Assembly: GCA_911728435.2 (NCBI GenBank)
Contig: OU452214.1
Coordinates: 11,038,105 to 11,102,104, forward strand
Direction: 5' to 3'
Origin: Apoderus coryli
Lineage: Eukaryota > Arthropoda > Insecta > Coleoptera > Attelabidae
Length of the DNA stretch: 64,000 nucleotides
Within the stretch, counting starts at the first letter, position 1. Every line of letters starts with the position of its first letter. The translations under genes were made by a program, and so were the position numbers. Below are positions 11,725 to 42,766 of this stretch, one piece after another. The notes beneath the pieces are model-generated. The model was not told where the DNA came from, did no database searches, and worked only from the letters and a program-made list of their open reading frames with translations.

Positions 11725-12505
11725 ATGGCGAGTCCCGGTACAGCAATGGACTCATTGAGCGCTGCTCTAAAATGCAACATTATCCCGAACCAGGAATACT
11801 TGTTGCAGGGCTCCGTTCTAGACCAATACGTCGAGGTGTTATTGCACAGACTTAGAGGTCTGTGTGATAATGTAGATAGTGGTCCGGAATCTTTCCACGA
11901 CCATGAATTGTGTTTTACATTACGCGCTGCAAATACCGGAACACCAATTGTATGTTTAATAGTGGGTACAATAGATATCGGTAGAGGTGTTTGTATTGTG
12001 TTCTTTTAGGTATTACCATTGCGTGTTAGAAGAGCTCTAGATGTTAATGATGCCCCATTTCAATTGAGGTACGTTGGGCAACAGGAATTGGGTGACAAAA
12101 ATCGACCAACTGTCGTTCGATCAAGTATTGATATGGCATGTAGTTCAACGATTGTAGAGTTTCTAACCGAACTTGGTTGTCGCTTGGATTTTGAGTATAT
12201 CGCTAGAGGCTACATGTTTAGAAAAGGTTAGATTCACTTGATAATTTGTTCAATTAGTTATAAAAGCGTCTCTTTCAGGTAGAATGAAAATAACAGTGTC
12301 AAAAATATTCAAAATGAACGGTATGACAAATAAACCTGGTGAGGGTGTGGAACCGATATCTCAGAGTTATTTGGTGGAATTGTCTGTGTTAGCGCCTAGT
12401 GGGCAAGACGCTATTGCTGAAGATATGCGGATCTTTGCTGAACAGTTAAGGCCGTTAGTACAGCTAGAGAAAATTGATTATAAGAGACTGGGTAGTATGA
12501 TGTAA
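11725..12505 (+). CDS. MED18: MED18, Mediator complex subunit 18
   Basis: Head-module subunit of Mediator, which pairs with MED20 and contacts RNA polymerase II. Exons are 11725-11949, 12010-12226 and 12279-12505, phases 0 and 1, both introns about 55 bases with GT-AG ends; 222 residues (human 208). Seen: NIIPNQEYLLQGSVLD near the N-terminus followed by HRLRGLCDN; then LRYVGQQELGDKNRP in exon 2; FRKG across the second junction; and SYLVELSVLAPSGQDAIAED with LVQLEKIDYKRL at the end. These match the MED18 beta-barrel fold in order. Start ATG 11725 is the first in frame and gives the family N-terminus. A poly(A) signal follows 28 bases after the stop. The introns are tiny, unlike those of the neighbouring helicase. 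Confidence 0.95.
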
Positions 12506-12532
12506 TAATAATAACTAGTTGTGGTTATTTTG

Positions 12533-12538
12533 AATAAA
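12533..12538 (+). terminator. poly(A) signal of MED18
   Basis: AATAAA 28 bases after the MED18 stop codon. The satellite region begins about 100 bases further on. Confidence 0.6.
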
Positions 12539-12639
12539 TTAAGTCAAATATTTATTGTTAATTAAATTTATTTTCTATATAAATAAATAATTATTACGTG
12601 TAAGACTGTTTTTTTTATTTAACTCCTAACGAAACTGTT

Positions 12640-13380
12640 CAATAAACAAACCTTTCACTGTTCTTCATTTCTCGAAGTAGCGCCTTCACCAAAAGACCAG
12701 AACATATATGATAATGAGATTTCGCACAAGGACCAAAGTCTCCCTTTTTGTGACAAAATATTAGGAAATCGTTCTTCATTTCTCGAAGTAGCTCCTTCAC
12801 CAAAAGACCAGAACATATATGATGATGAGATTTCGCACACGGACCAAAGTCTCCCTTTGTGTAACAATATATTAGGAAATCGTTCTTAATTTCTCGAAGT
12901 AGCGCCTTCACCAAAAGACCAGAACATATATGATGATGAGATTTCGCACAAGGATGAAAGTCTCCCTTTGCGTAACAAAAGATTAGGAATTCGTTCTTCA
13001 TTTCTCGAAGTAGCGCCTTCACCAAAAGACCAGAACATATATGATGATGAGATTTCGCACAAGGACCAAAGTCTCCCTTTATGTAACAAAATATTAGGAA
13101 ATCGTTCTTCATTTCTCGAAGTAGCGCCTTCACCAAAAGACCAGAACATATATGATGATGAGATTTCGCACAAGGACCAAAGTCTTCATTTTTGTAACAA
13201 AATATTAGGAAATCGTTCTTGATTTCTCGAAGTAGCGCCTTCACCAAAAGACCAGAACATAGTATATGATGATGAGATTTCGCACAAGGACCAAAGTCTG
13301 CCTTTGTGTAACAAAATATTAGGAAATCGTTCTTTATTACTCGAAGTAGCGCCTTCACCAAAAGACCAGAACATATAGAG
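12640..13380. repeat. 114-bp tandem array downstream of MED18
   Basis: About 6.5 copies of a unit of about 114 bp. The most conserved part contains CTCGAAGTAGCGCCTTCACC followed by AAAAGACCAGAACAT. The unit length is a multiple of three, so a 251-codon minus-strand frame stays open through the array. That frame is a by-product of the period and has no recognised domain. Confidence 0.9.
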
Positions 13381-16300
13381 ATTCTTATACGCAACTTACG
13401 AATTTAAAATATTTAGGTATATGGAATAGAAGAAATTTTACACAAATATTGTAATTTGAGTAAGCATTTCCTAGGACAGCGAATTTCCCAGAGGGAGAGA
13501 GGAATATCCCACAAATTCGCATCACTAAGTCAGAAAAATTATTTTTACTGTTATTACGTTATTGATTTTCTACAATTCTACAGCAACACCATCTTTACGA
13601 GAGAGTTTGAAATAAAACGATCCTAAATACCAGTTTTTAGTTTTTTATATTATAAAACCAATTTTGTTCAAATTACGAGAACTTTTTGAAATATCCCTGT
13701 GGAAAAGATTTACATTTCCGACCAATAATGGGCAAGTTTGTAAAACTGTAACAAAAATTAGGATATCGTTATTGATTTTTCGAAGTAGCGCCTTCACCAA
13801 AAGACCAGAACATTGAGATTGTTGATATATAAGAATCTCAATGTTCTGGTCTTTTGGTGAAGGCGATACTTCGAAAAATCCATAACGATATCCTAATATT
13901 TTACAGGTTTTTATACTTTGATTTGCATACATTCAATTTTTGCATTCCAAACGACAGCGGTGGTTTAGTTTTTTATATTATAAATCGATTTTGTTCAAAT
14001 TACGAGAACTTTTTGTAATATCCCTGTGGATATATTTCACCTTAAGAATATCTAAAATTCCTACCAATAATGGGCAAACTGTAAGAAAACATTAGGAAAT
14101 CGTTATTCATTTCTCGAACTAGCGCCTTCACCAAAAGACCAGAACATAGAGATTCTTATGCAGGTTTTTAAACTTTGATTTGCATAAATTCAATTTATTT
14201 ATAACATTCTTCTTACAAATTATCACTCTCGGAAAATTATCAATTATTGCAGGTTTTTTATATTATAAAACCAATTTTGTTGAAATTACGAGAACTTTTT
14301 GAAATATCCCTGTAGAGAAGATTTACATTTCCGACCAATAATGCGCAAGTATGAATATGAAGATATCGTTATTGATTTTTCGAAGTAGCGCCTTCACCAA
14401 AAGACCAGAACATTGAGATTCTTATATATCTACAGGTTTTTAGACTTTGATTTGCATAAATTCAATTTTGTAATATCCCTGTGGATATATTTCACTTTAA
14501 GAAGATTTAAAATTCCTACCAATAATGGGCAAACTATAAGAAAATATTAGGAAATCGTTATTCATTTCTCGAACTAGCGCCTTCACCAAAACACCAGAAT
14601 ATAGAGATTCATAAGCAGATTTCTAAACTTTGATTTGCATAAATTCAATTTATTTAACATTCTTCTTACAAATTATCACTTTCGGCAATTATCAATTATT
14701 GCAGGTTTTTTACATTATAAAACCAATTTTGTTCAAATTACGAGAACTTTTTGAAATATCCCTGTAGAGAAGATTTACATTTCCGACCAATAATGCGCAA
14801 GTATGCATAACTGTAACAAAATATTAGGATAACGTTATTGATTTTTCGAAGTAGCGCCTTCACCAAAAGACCAGAACATTGAGATTCTTGATATATATAG
14901 GAATGTCAATGTTCTGGTCTCTTGGTGAAGGCGCTACTTCGAAAAATCAATAATGATATCCTAATATTTTACAGGTTTTTAGACTTTGATTTGCATACAT
15001 TCGATTTATGCATGCCAAACGACATGCGATGCTTTAGTTTTTTATATTATAGATCCATTTTGTTCAAATTACGAGTAGTTTTTCTAATATCCCTGTGGAT
15101 CTATTTCACTTTCAGAAGATTGAAAATTCCTACCAATAATGGGCAAACTGTAAGAAAATATTAGGAAATCGTTATTGATTTCTCGAACTAGCGCCTTCAC
15201 CAAAAGACCAGAACATAGAGATTCATATGCAGGTTTCTAAACTTTGCATAAATTCAATTTATTTATAACATTCTTCTTACAAATTATCACTCTCGGAAAA
15301 TTATCAATTATTGCAGGTTTTTTATATTATAAAACCAATTTTGTTGAAATTACGAGAACTTTTTGAAATATCCCTGTAGAGAAGACTTACATTTCCGACC
15401 GATAATGCGCAAGTATGAATATTAAGATATCGTTATTGATTTTTCGAAGTGGCGCCTTCACCAAAAGACCAGAACATTGAGATTCTTATATAGCTACAGG
15501 TTTTTAGACATTGATTTGCATAAATTCAATTTTGTAACATCCCTGTGGATATATATTTCACTTTAAGAAGATTTAAAATTCCTACCAATAATGGGCAAAC
15601 TGTAAGAAAATATTAGGAAATCGTTATTCATTTCTCGAACTAGCGCCTTCACCAAAAGACCAGAACATAGAGATTCTTACGCAGGCTTCTAAATTTTGAT
15701 TTGCATAAATTCAATTTATTTAACATTATAAATTATCACTTTCGGAAAATTACCAATTATTGCAGGAACAAATAATTGTGAAGAACAATAACAAATTGAA
15801 AGAGAACTTTATTGATTTTCTATACAGTCAAAGATTATACATCAGCTAATTTAGCTGTGATTATTGATTATTCAATCTTTGGGTAAAATTATCTACATCA
15901 AAAGTTATGAACTAAAACACCAATTTCTAGTTTTTGACAATTATAAATTAATTTTGTTTAAAATTTTTCACCAATAATGCGCAAGTATGTGCGGAACCAC
16001 AGGCAGAACTATAACAATAAATTAGGGAGACGTTCTTCATTACTCGAAGTAGCGCCTTCACCAAAAGACCAGAACATATAAAGATTCTTATACGAAACTT
16101 AGGAATTTAAAATATTTAGGTATATGGAATAGAAGAAATTTTCCACAAATATTGTAATTTGAGTAAACATTTCCTAGGACTGCGAATTTCCGACAAATTC
16201 GCATCACTAAGTCACAAAAATTATTTTTACTGTTATTACGTTATTGATTTTCTACAATTCTGCAGCAACACCATCTTTACCAGAAAGTTGGAAATAAAAC

Positions 16301-17250
16301 GATCCTAAATACCAGTTTTTAGTTTTTTATATTATAAAACCAATTTTGTTCAAATTACGAGAACATTTTGAAATATCCATGTGGAACAGATTTACATTTC
16401 CGACCAATAATGAGCAAATATGCATAACTGTAACAAAATATTAGGATATCGTTATTGATTTTTCGAAGTAGCGCCTTCACCAAAAGACCAGAACATTCTT
16501 GATATATAAGAATCTCAATGTTCTGGTCTTTTGGTGAAGGCGCTACTTCGAAAAATCAATAACGATATTTTAATATTTCACAGGTTTTTAGACTTTGATT
16601 TGCATACATTCAATTTATGCATTCCAAACGACAGCGGTGGTTTAGTTTTTTATATTATAAATCCATTTTGTTCAAATTACGAGTAGTTTTTCTAATATCC
16701 CTGTGGACCTATTTCACTTTAAGAAGATTTAAAATTCCTACCAATAATGGGCAAACTGTAAGAAAATATTAGGAAATCGTTATTCATTTCTCGAACTAGC
16801 GCCTTCACCAAAAGACCAGAACATTGAGATTCTTATATATCTACAGGTTTTTAGACTTTGATTTGCATAAATTCAATTTTGTAATATCCCTGTGGATATA
16901 TTTCACTTTAAGAAGATTTAAAATTCCTACCAATAATGGGCAAACTGTAAGAAAATATTAGGAAATCATTATTCATTTCTCGAACTAGCGCCTTCACCAA
17001 AAGACCAGAACATAGAGATTCTTATGCAGGTTTCTAAACTTTGATTTGCATAAATTCAATTTATTGAACATTCTTCTTACAAATTTACAGTTTCGAAAAA
17101 TTACCAATTATTGCAGGAACAAATAAGTCTGAATTTAAGAACAATAACAAATTTAAAGAGAACTTTATTGATTTTCTACAGTGTAAGATTATACAGCAGC
17201 TAATTTAGCTGTGGTTATTGATTATTCACACACTTCATGTTTGCTACGGG
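13380..17250. repeat. long complex repeats sharing the 33-bp core, with palindromes
   Basis: Units of several hundred bases carry shared blocks (TTTTTATATTATAAAACCAA, TACGAGAACTTTTTGAAATA, CCAATAATGGGCAAAC). They are punctuated by the core TCGAAGTAGCGCCTTCACC...GACCAGAACAT. The core occurs mostly on the plus strand. At about 13770-13885, 14840-14960 and 16450-16570 it is paired with an inverted copy, making hairpins with arms near 55 bases. A further core copy lies at about 20900, beyond the inserted element. No gene is visible. Confidence 0.85.
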
Positions 17251-17655
17251 CAAAGATTAATCTACACAATAGATAGTCAGCGTATATGGGAAAGAAAACA
17301 AAAATTGAAACTGTCTCGACACGAGCTACATCTATTAGAAAAACATGTAACCATGGAAATTATGGAAATTGTAGATGGTGTTATATGTATTGTGTTGAAA
17401 TAAAATAATCATATGGGCAATGTTAGACAAGGACGAGTATACTTTCCCCTACGAGGTGGGAGTTTGTTTTTATATTATAGGTATCATATATGTACTACTG
17501 TGCAGCAGTGTTTTTTGTCGGTTAATATAAAATTATATGGTATACGTACACCTATCTACGCAAAGATTAATGTGTATGGACGAAAATAAAAGAAATTACT
17601 ATAATAGTATAAATATACAGGGCTGGTTCATTAAATGTTTTAGACAATAATTTTA

Positions 17656-17687
17656 AATGACTAAAATAATATTATTTTAGTCATTTA
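17656..17687. repeat. 32-bp perfect palindrome
   Basis: AAATGACTAAAATAAT followed immediately by its reverse complement, within the 3.5-kb element. Just upstream is TATACAGGGCTGGTTC, a sequence style common at the ends of insect interspersed repeats. Confidence 0.6.
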
Positions 17688-17776
17688 ATTTTAAATTTCG
17701 GATATAAGGATGCATCAAAAAGTTATATTTAAATTAACGAAATTTGGCGTTATAGATAGGACTTCCGCTTATTATC

Positions 17777-18530
17777 TGATTCAGTTTTAAGGATCAAACT
17801 CAAACAGCAGATTCAACTTGTTAACATTATGAAAAAATAAATCTCAGACTCATACAGGCGTGAAATGCTACCCTAACTTTTTTATGCACATTTTTTGCGT
17901 GTGTTTCAATTCGGAGATGTAAAATCTAACAAATTATATACGTAATAAATGTATCCTTCTGTGATATTGATAGAAAGTCATCGTTATCGCGTATTATCGA
18001 TTTTAAGAAATGTTAATATTAAAAAGGCTGTGCTTTTTACAAGTTGCTGAAGTAAATAAGGTTTGAAATTTCCAGCATGACAATAATTATTTAAAAAAAT
18101 ACGGTTTCGAAATGCAGGATGTAAAAAATTAGAATTTTTAATCTGTTTTTAATGAAAATTTAAATCTATTGAGAAACATGGTTCAGGGTTTTTGTGAAAT
18201 GTATTTTACTCCAAAGATTCTACTCATCGATTATAACCGAATTAATATCTATACTAGTAAAATAACACAATTATCACAATTAGGTTCAAATTCTGCAACG
18301 CCGAATTGAAAAAAACTTACAGTCTCCCTAATATTGGTTTTTGTGCAATGTTCATAAAACTTTAAAAAACTAACGATTTATGTAGATTGTATTGTTAACA
18401 CGTTTCGTAAAAAGCTTTAAAAACCCACCAACAGGGTGTTCAGTTCAAGTATCACGACAATAACTTTTTTCATGTTTTAACAAGTACAATCGTCTGCTTC
18501 AGATTGATCCTTAAAAACTGAATAACAGTT
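17777..18530. mobile_element. degenerate inverted-repeat element
   Basis: About 60 bases at 17777-17835 (TCTGATTCAGTTTTAAGGAT...) reappear inverted and diverged at about 18465-18527. The interior has no coding frame. This is probably a non-autonomous DNA element nested in the larger one; the outer ends are not clear. Confidence 0.45.
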
Positions 18531-18965
18531 TCTCTATATAAAAAAATAAAACTTGTAAATATCATCCCCAAACATTTAATTTGAATACAATTACATAACA
18601 CCATATTTGAAAGTAAATAAAAAAAACAGCATTACCTAGTTTGACAGATTTGCAAATTGCAAATCAAAGTATCTATGTATACAGGGTGTTGCATAAGTAC
18701 TTGTACAAACTTTAAAGGGTGATTCTTTGACTAATTTTAAGATACAAATTTCATATGTACATGGGTCCGCTACGGCTTGGTTTTCGAGATACAGGTAGTT
18801 CAAAAAGAATATTATATTTAGGATTATATGCTTGTTCAATAGCATCGCAATTTGGTGCAATTCGGGATACAGGTGTATTGATGACACCAGAGCTGTCAAA
18901 AGAACTAATAAAAAATACGAAAAATAACAAAATACAAATATCATTCAAAAGACAACAATGCACAT

Positions 18966-19045
18966 AATAGTCGGTACCAAGCCAAATAGGTAGTAGGTAA
19001 ATATAGATTTATTTTGTTTCGGGCTTGGGCTTGGCACCGACTTAT
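18966..19045. repeat. short hairpin
   Basis: AATAGTCGGTACCAAGCC and its inverted copy GGCTTGGCACCGACTTATT (one mismatch) are separated by about 45 bases. Confidence 0.55.
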
Positions 19046-20056
19046 TGTAATCAAAACTACCCACCAAACGGATACATTTAATTTTACGCAGATGCTCAAA
19101 ATGTTAACTTTCTTTCATTAATAGAGACCTGTGAAGTGAGCTTACCTCTTACGCCCACGTATTAAGTACTAAGTTTCAGTTATCAGTTATAATTTTTTAT
19201 TTTCCAAGAAAGCGAAACGAGATATTTAAAACGGCATTGCGCCGCCCTCATGTATACCTCCGGGGGCGGCATCGAAAATCGCTACACGTCACAAACTTGT
19301 AAATGCTTAGAACTACCCCTATATCAAATTTCTATTTTCTATCTTTTTTGTTTCATACCCAAAGCCCTATTCCTACCGAACTTATTATTTACCCGAAGAA
19401 ACATTAAAAAGAAGTAAAATTTAAGTACCTAAACCTATAAAGTGGAACTTATACCTGAATTTATAACCCATTTTCTGCATCGATCTTCTTCTTTAGGAAA
19501 TCGAAAGAAATGTACCTCTCGATTGTTTCTGTAACTGTTGTTACAATTTCGAAAAGCACATTGGTTACGACTTAATTTCGAATTGTTTCTTTCCATTTTC
19601 ACAAAACACAAAAATTATTTAGTCACTAACTAGGAAGTTTCTCAAATAAAAAAAAAACACAACACAAAATAATATAATTAGTCTAAAATTAGAAAAACAC
19701 AAAATAAGTTAAAAAATATTCACAAAAAAAATAACTACGCAGCCAAAGATTAAATTTAATTTAATATATTAGGTAATTCTCTTCAAAACAAAATCAGTAG
19801 GTATGAAAACAACCATAATATGTATACCTAATATAATATAGGTAGCACTGATAATTTTTTTATTATAGGTATTATAAGATCTACAACAATCTTGTTACAT
19901 CTTTGCCACATTGTCTACGTGAAATATTTAAAATATATGTAATAAATTGAAAAAGTATCTAGTCAATTCTTAAGTGGAGTTATAATTTTGACAAAGAATA
20001 ATGTACATTAATACCTACTTGATTTCGGTATTGGTATAAAAGTCTAATATCCACGA

Positions 20057-20345
20057 AATAAATTTAATATACCTAATAATCATTAATCCATGCCATACAA
20101 CATGTTTCAAGACTAGACCAGTCCCATAAACAGTGGCGAGCAATAATTAAATCAAAAGCTTTTAGCTTTTAGATATTTAGATTTTTTTATATACATCAAC
20201 AAATTATTACAATGGAGCCAGAAGTATGTTTCTATCTAAAAGCTTTTCATTTAATGATTGTTCGCCACTGATCATGGGACTGGTCTAGTCTTGAAACATG
20301 TATGACATGGATTAAATATTATTTTATTAAATTTAATTCATAGAG
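20057..20345. mobile_element. MITE-like hairpin with about 100-bp arms
   Basis: Arms are about 20057-20175 and 20233-20345. Each contains CATGTTTCAAGACTAGACCA or its complement, then AGTGGCGA and AAAAGCTTTTAG, around a central spacer of about 60 bases. The arms diverge by scattered substitutions. No coding sequence is present. Confidence 0.7.
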
Positions 20346-21330
20346 ATAAGGCTTTTATTTCAATACTGTACTTGTAATAAATCACCCTGTGTGTTTCTTT
20401 TACCGACGAATCGGCAACAGCACGACACACACCACATTCGCTTGTTTTTTTTTCTACCCTCCCTACGTATCCCCTCCAGATTAATACAGAATTTCATCAA
20501 TCTCTCTCTCTGACAATACAGCATTGTCGATGCATAACTGTTGCAAATGATGTAAATAATTGTTATACGTTGCGTTTTGTTTCTGATATTAATAAACTAC
20601 AAAACGGTTTCTGGCTGTGACAATACTGCTCTATGCTTTACACGCTAGTCTACGCCACGTAGTGGCTGGCATACTTAGAGATGTTCTCATTTTAATGCAT
20701 TGGGCTGACTATCTATTGTGTAGATTAATCTTTGCTACGGGGTTAAAGTTATCTACATCAAAAGGTATGAATTAAAACACCAATTTCTAGTTTTTGATAA
20801 TTATAAATTAATTTTGTTTAAAATATTTTACCAATAATGCGCAAGCATGTGCAGAACCACAGGCAGAACTATAACAATAAATTAGGAGACGTTATTGATT
20901 TCTCGAAGTAGCGCCTTCTCCAAAACACCAGAACTTAGAGATTTTTAAATACAAATCATGCTTCTAGAATCAAAACATCCATATTACAGGTATCTAGTTT
21001 TTTTTAAATGATATAACGATTAGAAATAAAACAGTTTGAGATTAATTTCCCATTTAATTGATATTGACACGTACGATTTATGACAGGTGAGTGAAAACTG
21101 CTGCTGGTATTGAAATATTATTAAGTAAACTGTCAGAGGTTTTCACTCAACTCACTTGATTGTGCCTGTGTCGTTTTATAAAACTTAAACGTCCATACAT
21201 AACTTAAGCAAATCTAAGTGAGTCTGAGGAATATCAAGTGAGTGATGTAATAAAACAGCATAGTTTTTTCTGATGCCACTTCATTTTGTCCTAGACAATG
21301 ACTTTGTTCAATTTTTTTTGCTCAGGCCAG

Positions 21331-21503
21331 TATATAAGACGACTAAACAACGATGCCGAAATACAGACAATTTGCCGGATAAAGTAACGACAATAGCAGT
21401 TGTAAGATCTGGCAACCGTGTATTTAACTGACGGCAACGACACTTCCTCTTGTCGTTTTCGCCATATTGCATTTTGCTCTCTTTCCGTTTAGACATTGAA
21501 GAG
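21331..21503 (+). promoter_or_regulatory. candidate helicase promoter and first non-coding exon
   Basis: TATATAAG at 21331 is followed by unique, GC-richer sequence and then GAG|GTATGT, a good donor at 21504. An acceptor (TTTTTTTCAG) at 21682 opens the exon that carries the first two bases of the start codon. The transcription start itself cannot be located by eye. Confidence 0.4.
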
Positions 21504-21682
21504 GTATGTTGTTGTTACAGAAATTTCTAGATTTTTCACGTGTTAAGAAACTTAAAATTGCACATAAACCAATTACATAACACTATTAAACCATTAAAAC
21601 AATACCAGTTTGATAAAATATTGTGTATAAATTGTTAAAAATATATTTTAATCATGTTTTTGTGTCGCGACATTTTTTTCAG

Positions 21683-21794
21683 ATACGGCATCAAACAACT
21701 CTCTTCAATTTCAATTTGTAAAGAACCAACAATAAGTTTAATAAGAAGAAACACAAGAAATCAACTATATAGTAATATTAATCATACATTAAAC

Positions 21795-21796
<2 letters not shown>
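21683..21796 (+). other. 5' UTR exon ending in AT of the split start codon
   Basis: The exon is bounded by CAG at 21680-21682 and the donor GTAAGT at 21797. It ends ...AAACAT. The next exon begins GTCGTCCTATAAC at 23572, so splicing creates ATG TCG TCC TAT. No other in-frame ATG gives the family N-terminus before the conserved core. Confidence 0.75.
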
Positions 21797-40967
<19,171 letters not shown>

Positions 40968-41018
40968 AACTTAGTAGTCTTTAATCTTAATTTATTTCAC
41001 AATTAATTAATCTTTAAA

Positions 41019-41024
41019 AATAAA
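41019..41024 (+). terminator. poly(A) signal of the helicase
   Basis: AATAAA 52 bases after the helicase stop codon (40965-40967). Confidence 0.55.
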
Positions 41025-41555
41025 ATATATTTTTCTTGAATATGATCTTAAAAAAAATTGTCCCAATTTTTTATTTACGTGTGTAAAGTAGAAAATATTT
41101 GTAGCCAAAAATTACAAGTACAGCGCATTTTAAAGTATAGTATTATTAAATAGGAAAAATTATAAGAAATTTCCAGCATTCCTTCTACGTTTTTCGAAAC
41201 AAAATCTGTTTGAAATTGACTAAAAAAGAGTTTTTCCACACTAGGGCGTTAATTATATAATTCTGCAACATTTTTTTCATGTTACACTCCGTTCACACAA
41301 TCTAAATCTGGTATTTTTTATTGTGATGAAAATCCGGCTCGAAGGACCAAAAAAAATGTACGAAATTAATGGTGGTTTATCATCTATTTTTGTCTATAAT
41401 TTGATATTTTCCCAAATTTATATCAACTGAATTCAAACAATAAAGCGTAATAATAAAAATTCGACAGTTTGTTTGTTTTTGCTGTGGTTATTTTTGCAGG
41501 AAAATATATCGAATTCATATTCATTCATAGCGAATCCATCTTATAACACTTATAT
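41025..41555. other. AT-rich unique stretch with one core motif
   Basis: No gene is recognised. It contains a single CCGGCTCGAAGGACCAAAAA at about 41334, outside any array and downstream of the helicase gene. Confidence 0.5.
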
Positions 41556-42432
41556 AAGCGCATAAAATCAACATATAACGCATAAAGATGCCATTCAATA
41601 GAATTTTTATTGAATGGCGTCTTTATGCGTTATATGTTGATTTTATGCGCTTATATAAGTATATAAATCAATATATAACACTTATATAATTATATAAAAT
41701 CAACATAATATAATAACGCATAAAAACATAATTAAAATGTATACCATTTTTAATTAAAATGAAAAATTCTATTGAATGGCGTCTTTATGTGTTATATGTT
41801 GATTTTATATAGTTATATAAGTGTTATATGTTGATTTATGTATTTATATAAGCGCATAAAATCAACATATAACGCATAAAGATGCCACTCAATAGAATTT
41901 TTCATTTTAATTATGTCTTTATGCGTTATTATGTTATGTTGATTTTATATAATTATATAAGTGTTATATGTTGATTTATGTACTTATATAAGCGCATAAG
42001 ATCAACATATAACGCATAAAGATGCCATTCAATAGAATTTTTATTGTATGGCGTGTTTATGCGTTATATGTTGATTTTATGCGCTTATATAAGTACATAA
42101 ATCAACATATAACACTTATATAATTATATAAAATCGACATATAACGCATAAAGATGCCATTCAATATAAGTTTTATTGAATGGCGTCTTTATGCGTTATA
42201 TGTTGATTTTATGCGCTTATATAAGTATATAAATCAACATATAACACTTATATAATTATATAAAATCAACATAATATAATAACGCATAAAGACATAATTA
42301 AAATGTATACCATTTTTAATTACAATGAAACATTCTATTGAATGGCGTCTTTATGTGTTATATGTTGATTTTATATAATTATATAAGTGTTATATGTTGA
42401 TTTATGTACTTATATAAGCGCATAAAATCAGC
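41555..42432. repeat. array of large palindromes
   Basis: CGCATAAAATCAACATATAA, continuing CGCATAAAGATGCCATTCAATAG, meets its reverse complement to form near-perfect palindromes of about 110 bases. The two-sided pattern repeats about six times with variants in the linkers (TATATAAGTATATAAATCAA). It ends directly at the zinc-finger coding block. Confidence 0.88.
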
Positions 42433-42456
42433 ATATATCACTTATAAAGTACATAT

Positions 42457-42766
42457 AGCAAATAATCATTCTGATAATAAAACCTTAATGGCCACTATTA
42501 CGAATAATCATTCTGATAATAAACCCTTAATGGCCACTATTACGAATAATCATTCTGATAATAAAACCTTAATGGCCACTATTACGAATAATCTTTATGA
42601 ATGTCAGCGTTGTTCGTATAAAAGTTCATCCAGTACAGTTTTTAAAATTCATATGTTAAAACATAAAGAAATATCAAAAGATTTTGAGAAACTTTATTGT
42701 GCAAATTGTGCATATTTTACTTACACTGAAAAGAGTTTAGCACAACATTGCCATAATAGACCATAT
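42457..42766 (+). CDS. C2H2 zinc-finger coding block (first fragment)
   Basis: An open frame with a 14-residue repeat (NNHSDNKTLMATIT, encoded by a 42-bp tandem repeat, three copies), then two finger-like units. The first is CQRC-x12-H-x3-H, a full C2H2 finger. The second is CANC-x12-H with a changed ending (HCHN), followed by RPY, the usual inter-finger linker position. A possible acceptor (ATAG) lies at about 42456. The frame upstream runs into the palindromic array, so the start of the gene is unknown. After RPY the sequence switches at 42767 to the helicase-intron satellite (GTTGGGTTTAAAATCG, also at about 37324). It may be an exon of a small zinc-finger gene or a broken copy. Confidence 0.55.

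Larger units (their letters stand above)
18681..20390. mobile_element. possible element with ACAGGGTG ends
   Basis: The left end is ACAGGGTGTTGCATAAGTAC and the right end is ATCACCCTGT. Only the outer 8 bases are clearly inverted and no target duplication is seen. It contains a small hairpin (18966-19045) and a larger inverted-repeat element (20057-20345). Frames of 62-102 codons at 18636-18967 have no recognised family. Confidence 0.35.
17251..20734. mobile_element. 3.5-kb element with 31-bp TIRs, nested insertions inside
   Basis: The left end CAAAGATTAATCTACACAAT... (17251-17281) and the right end (20704-20734) are perfect 31-bp inverted copies. The 7-bp repeat CTACGGG flanks both ends (17244-17250 and 20735-20741). 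The surrounding repeat resumes on the right with sequence matching 15890-16030, so the element interrupts the core-bearing repeat. No transposase frame is present; the longest frames are about 100 codons and unrecognised. Several smaller inverted repeats lie inside. The superfamily is not assigned, because a 7-bp duplication is unusual. Confidence 0.7.

Noticed and set aside
12639..13394. 251-codon repetitive protein (SGLLVKALLRE repeats)
   Set aside because: The 114-bp unit is a multiple of three. There is no domain, no start context and no splice structure.
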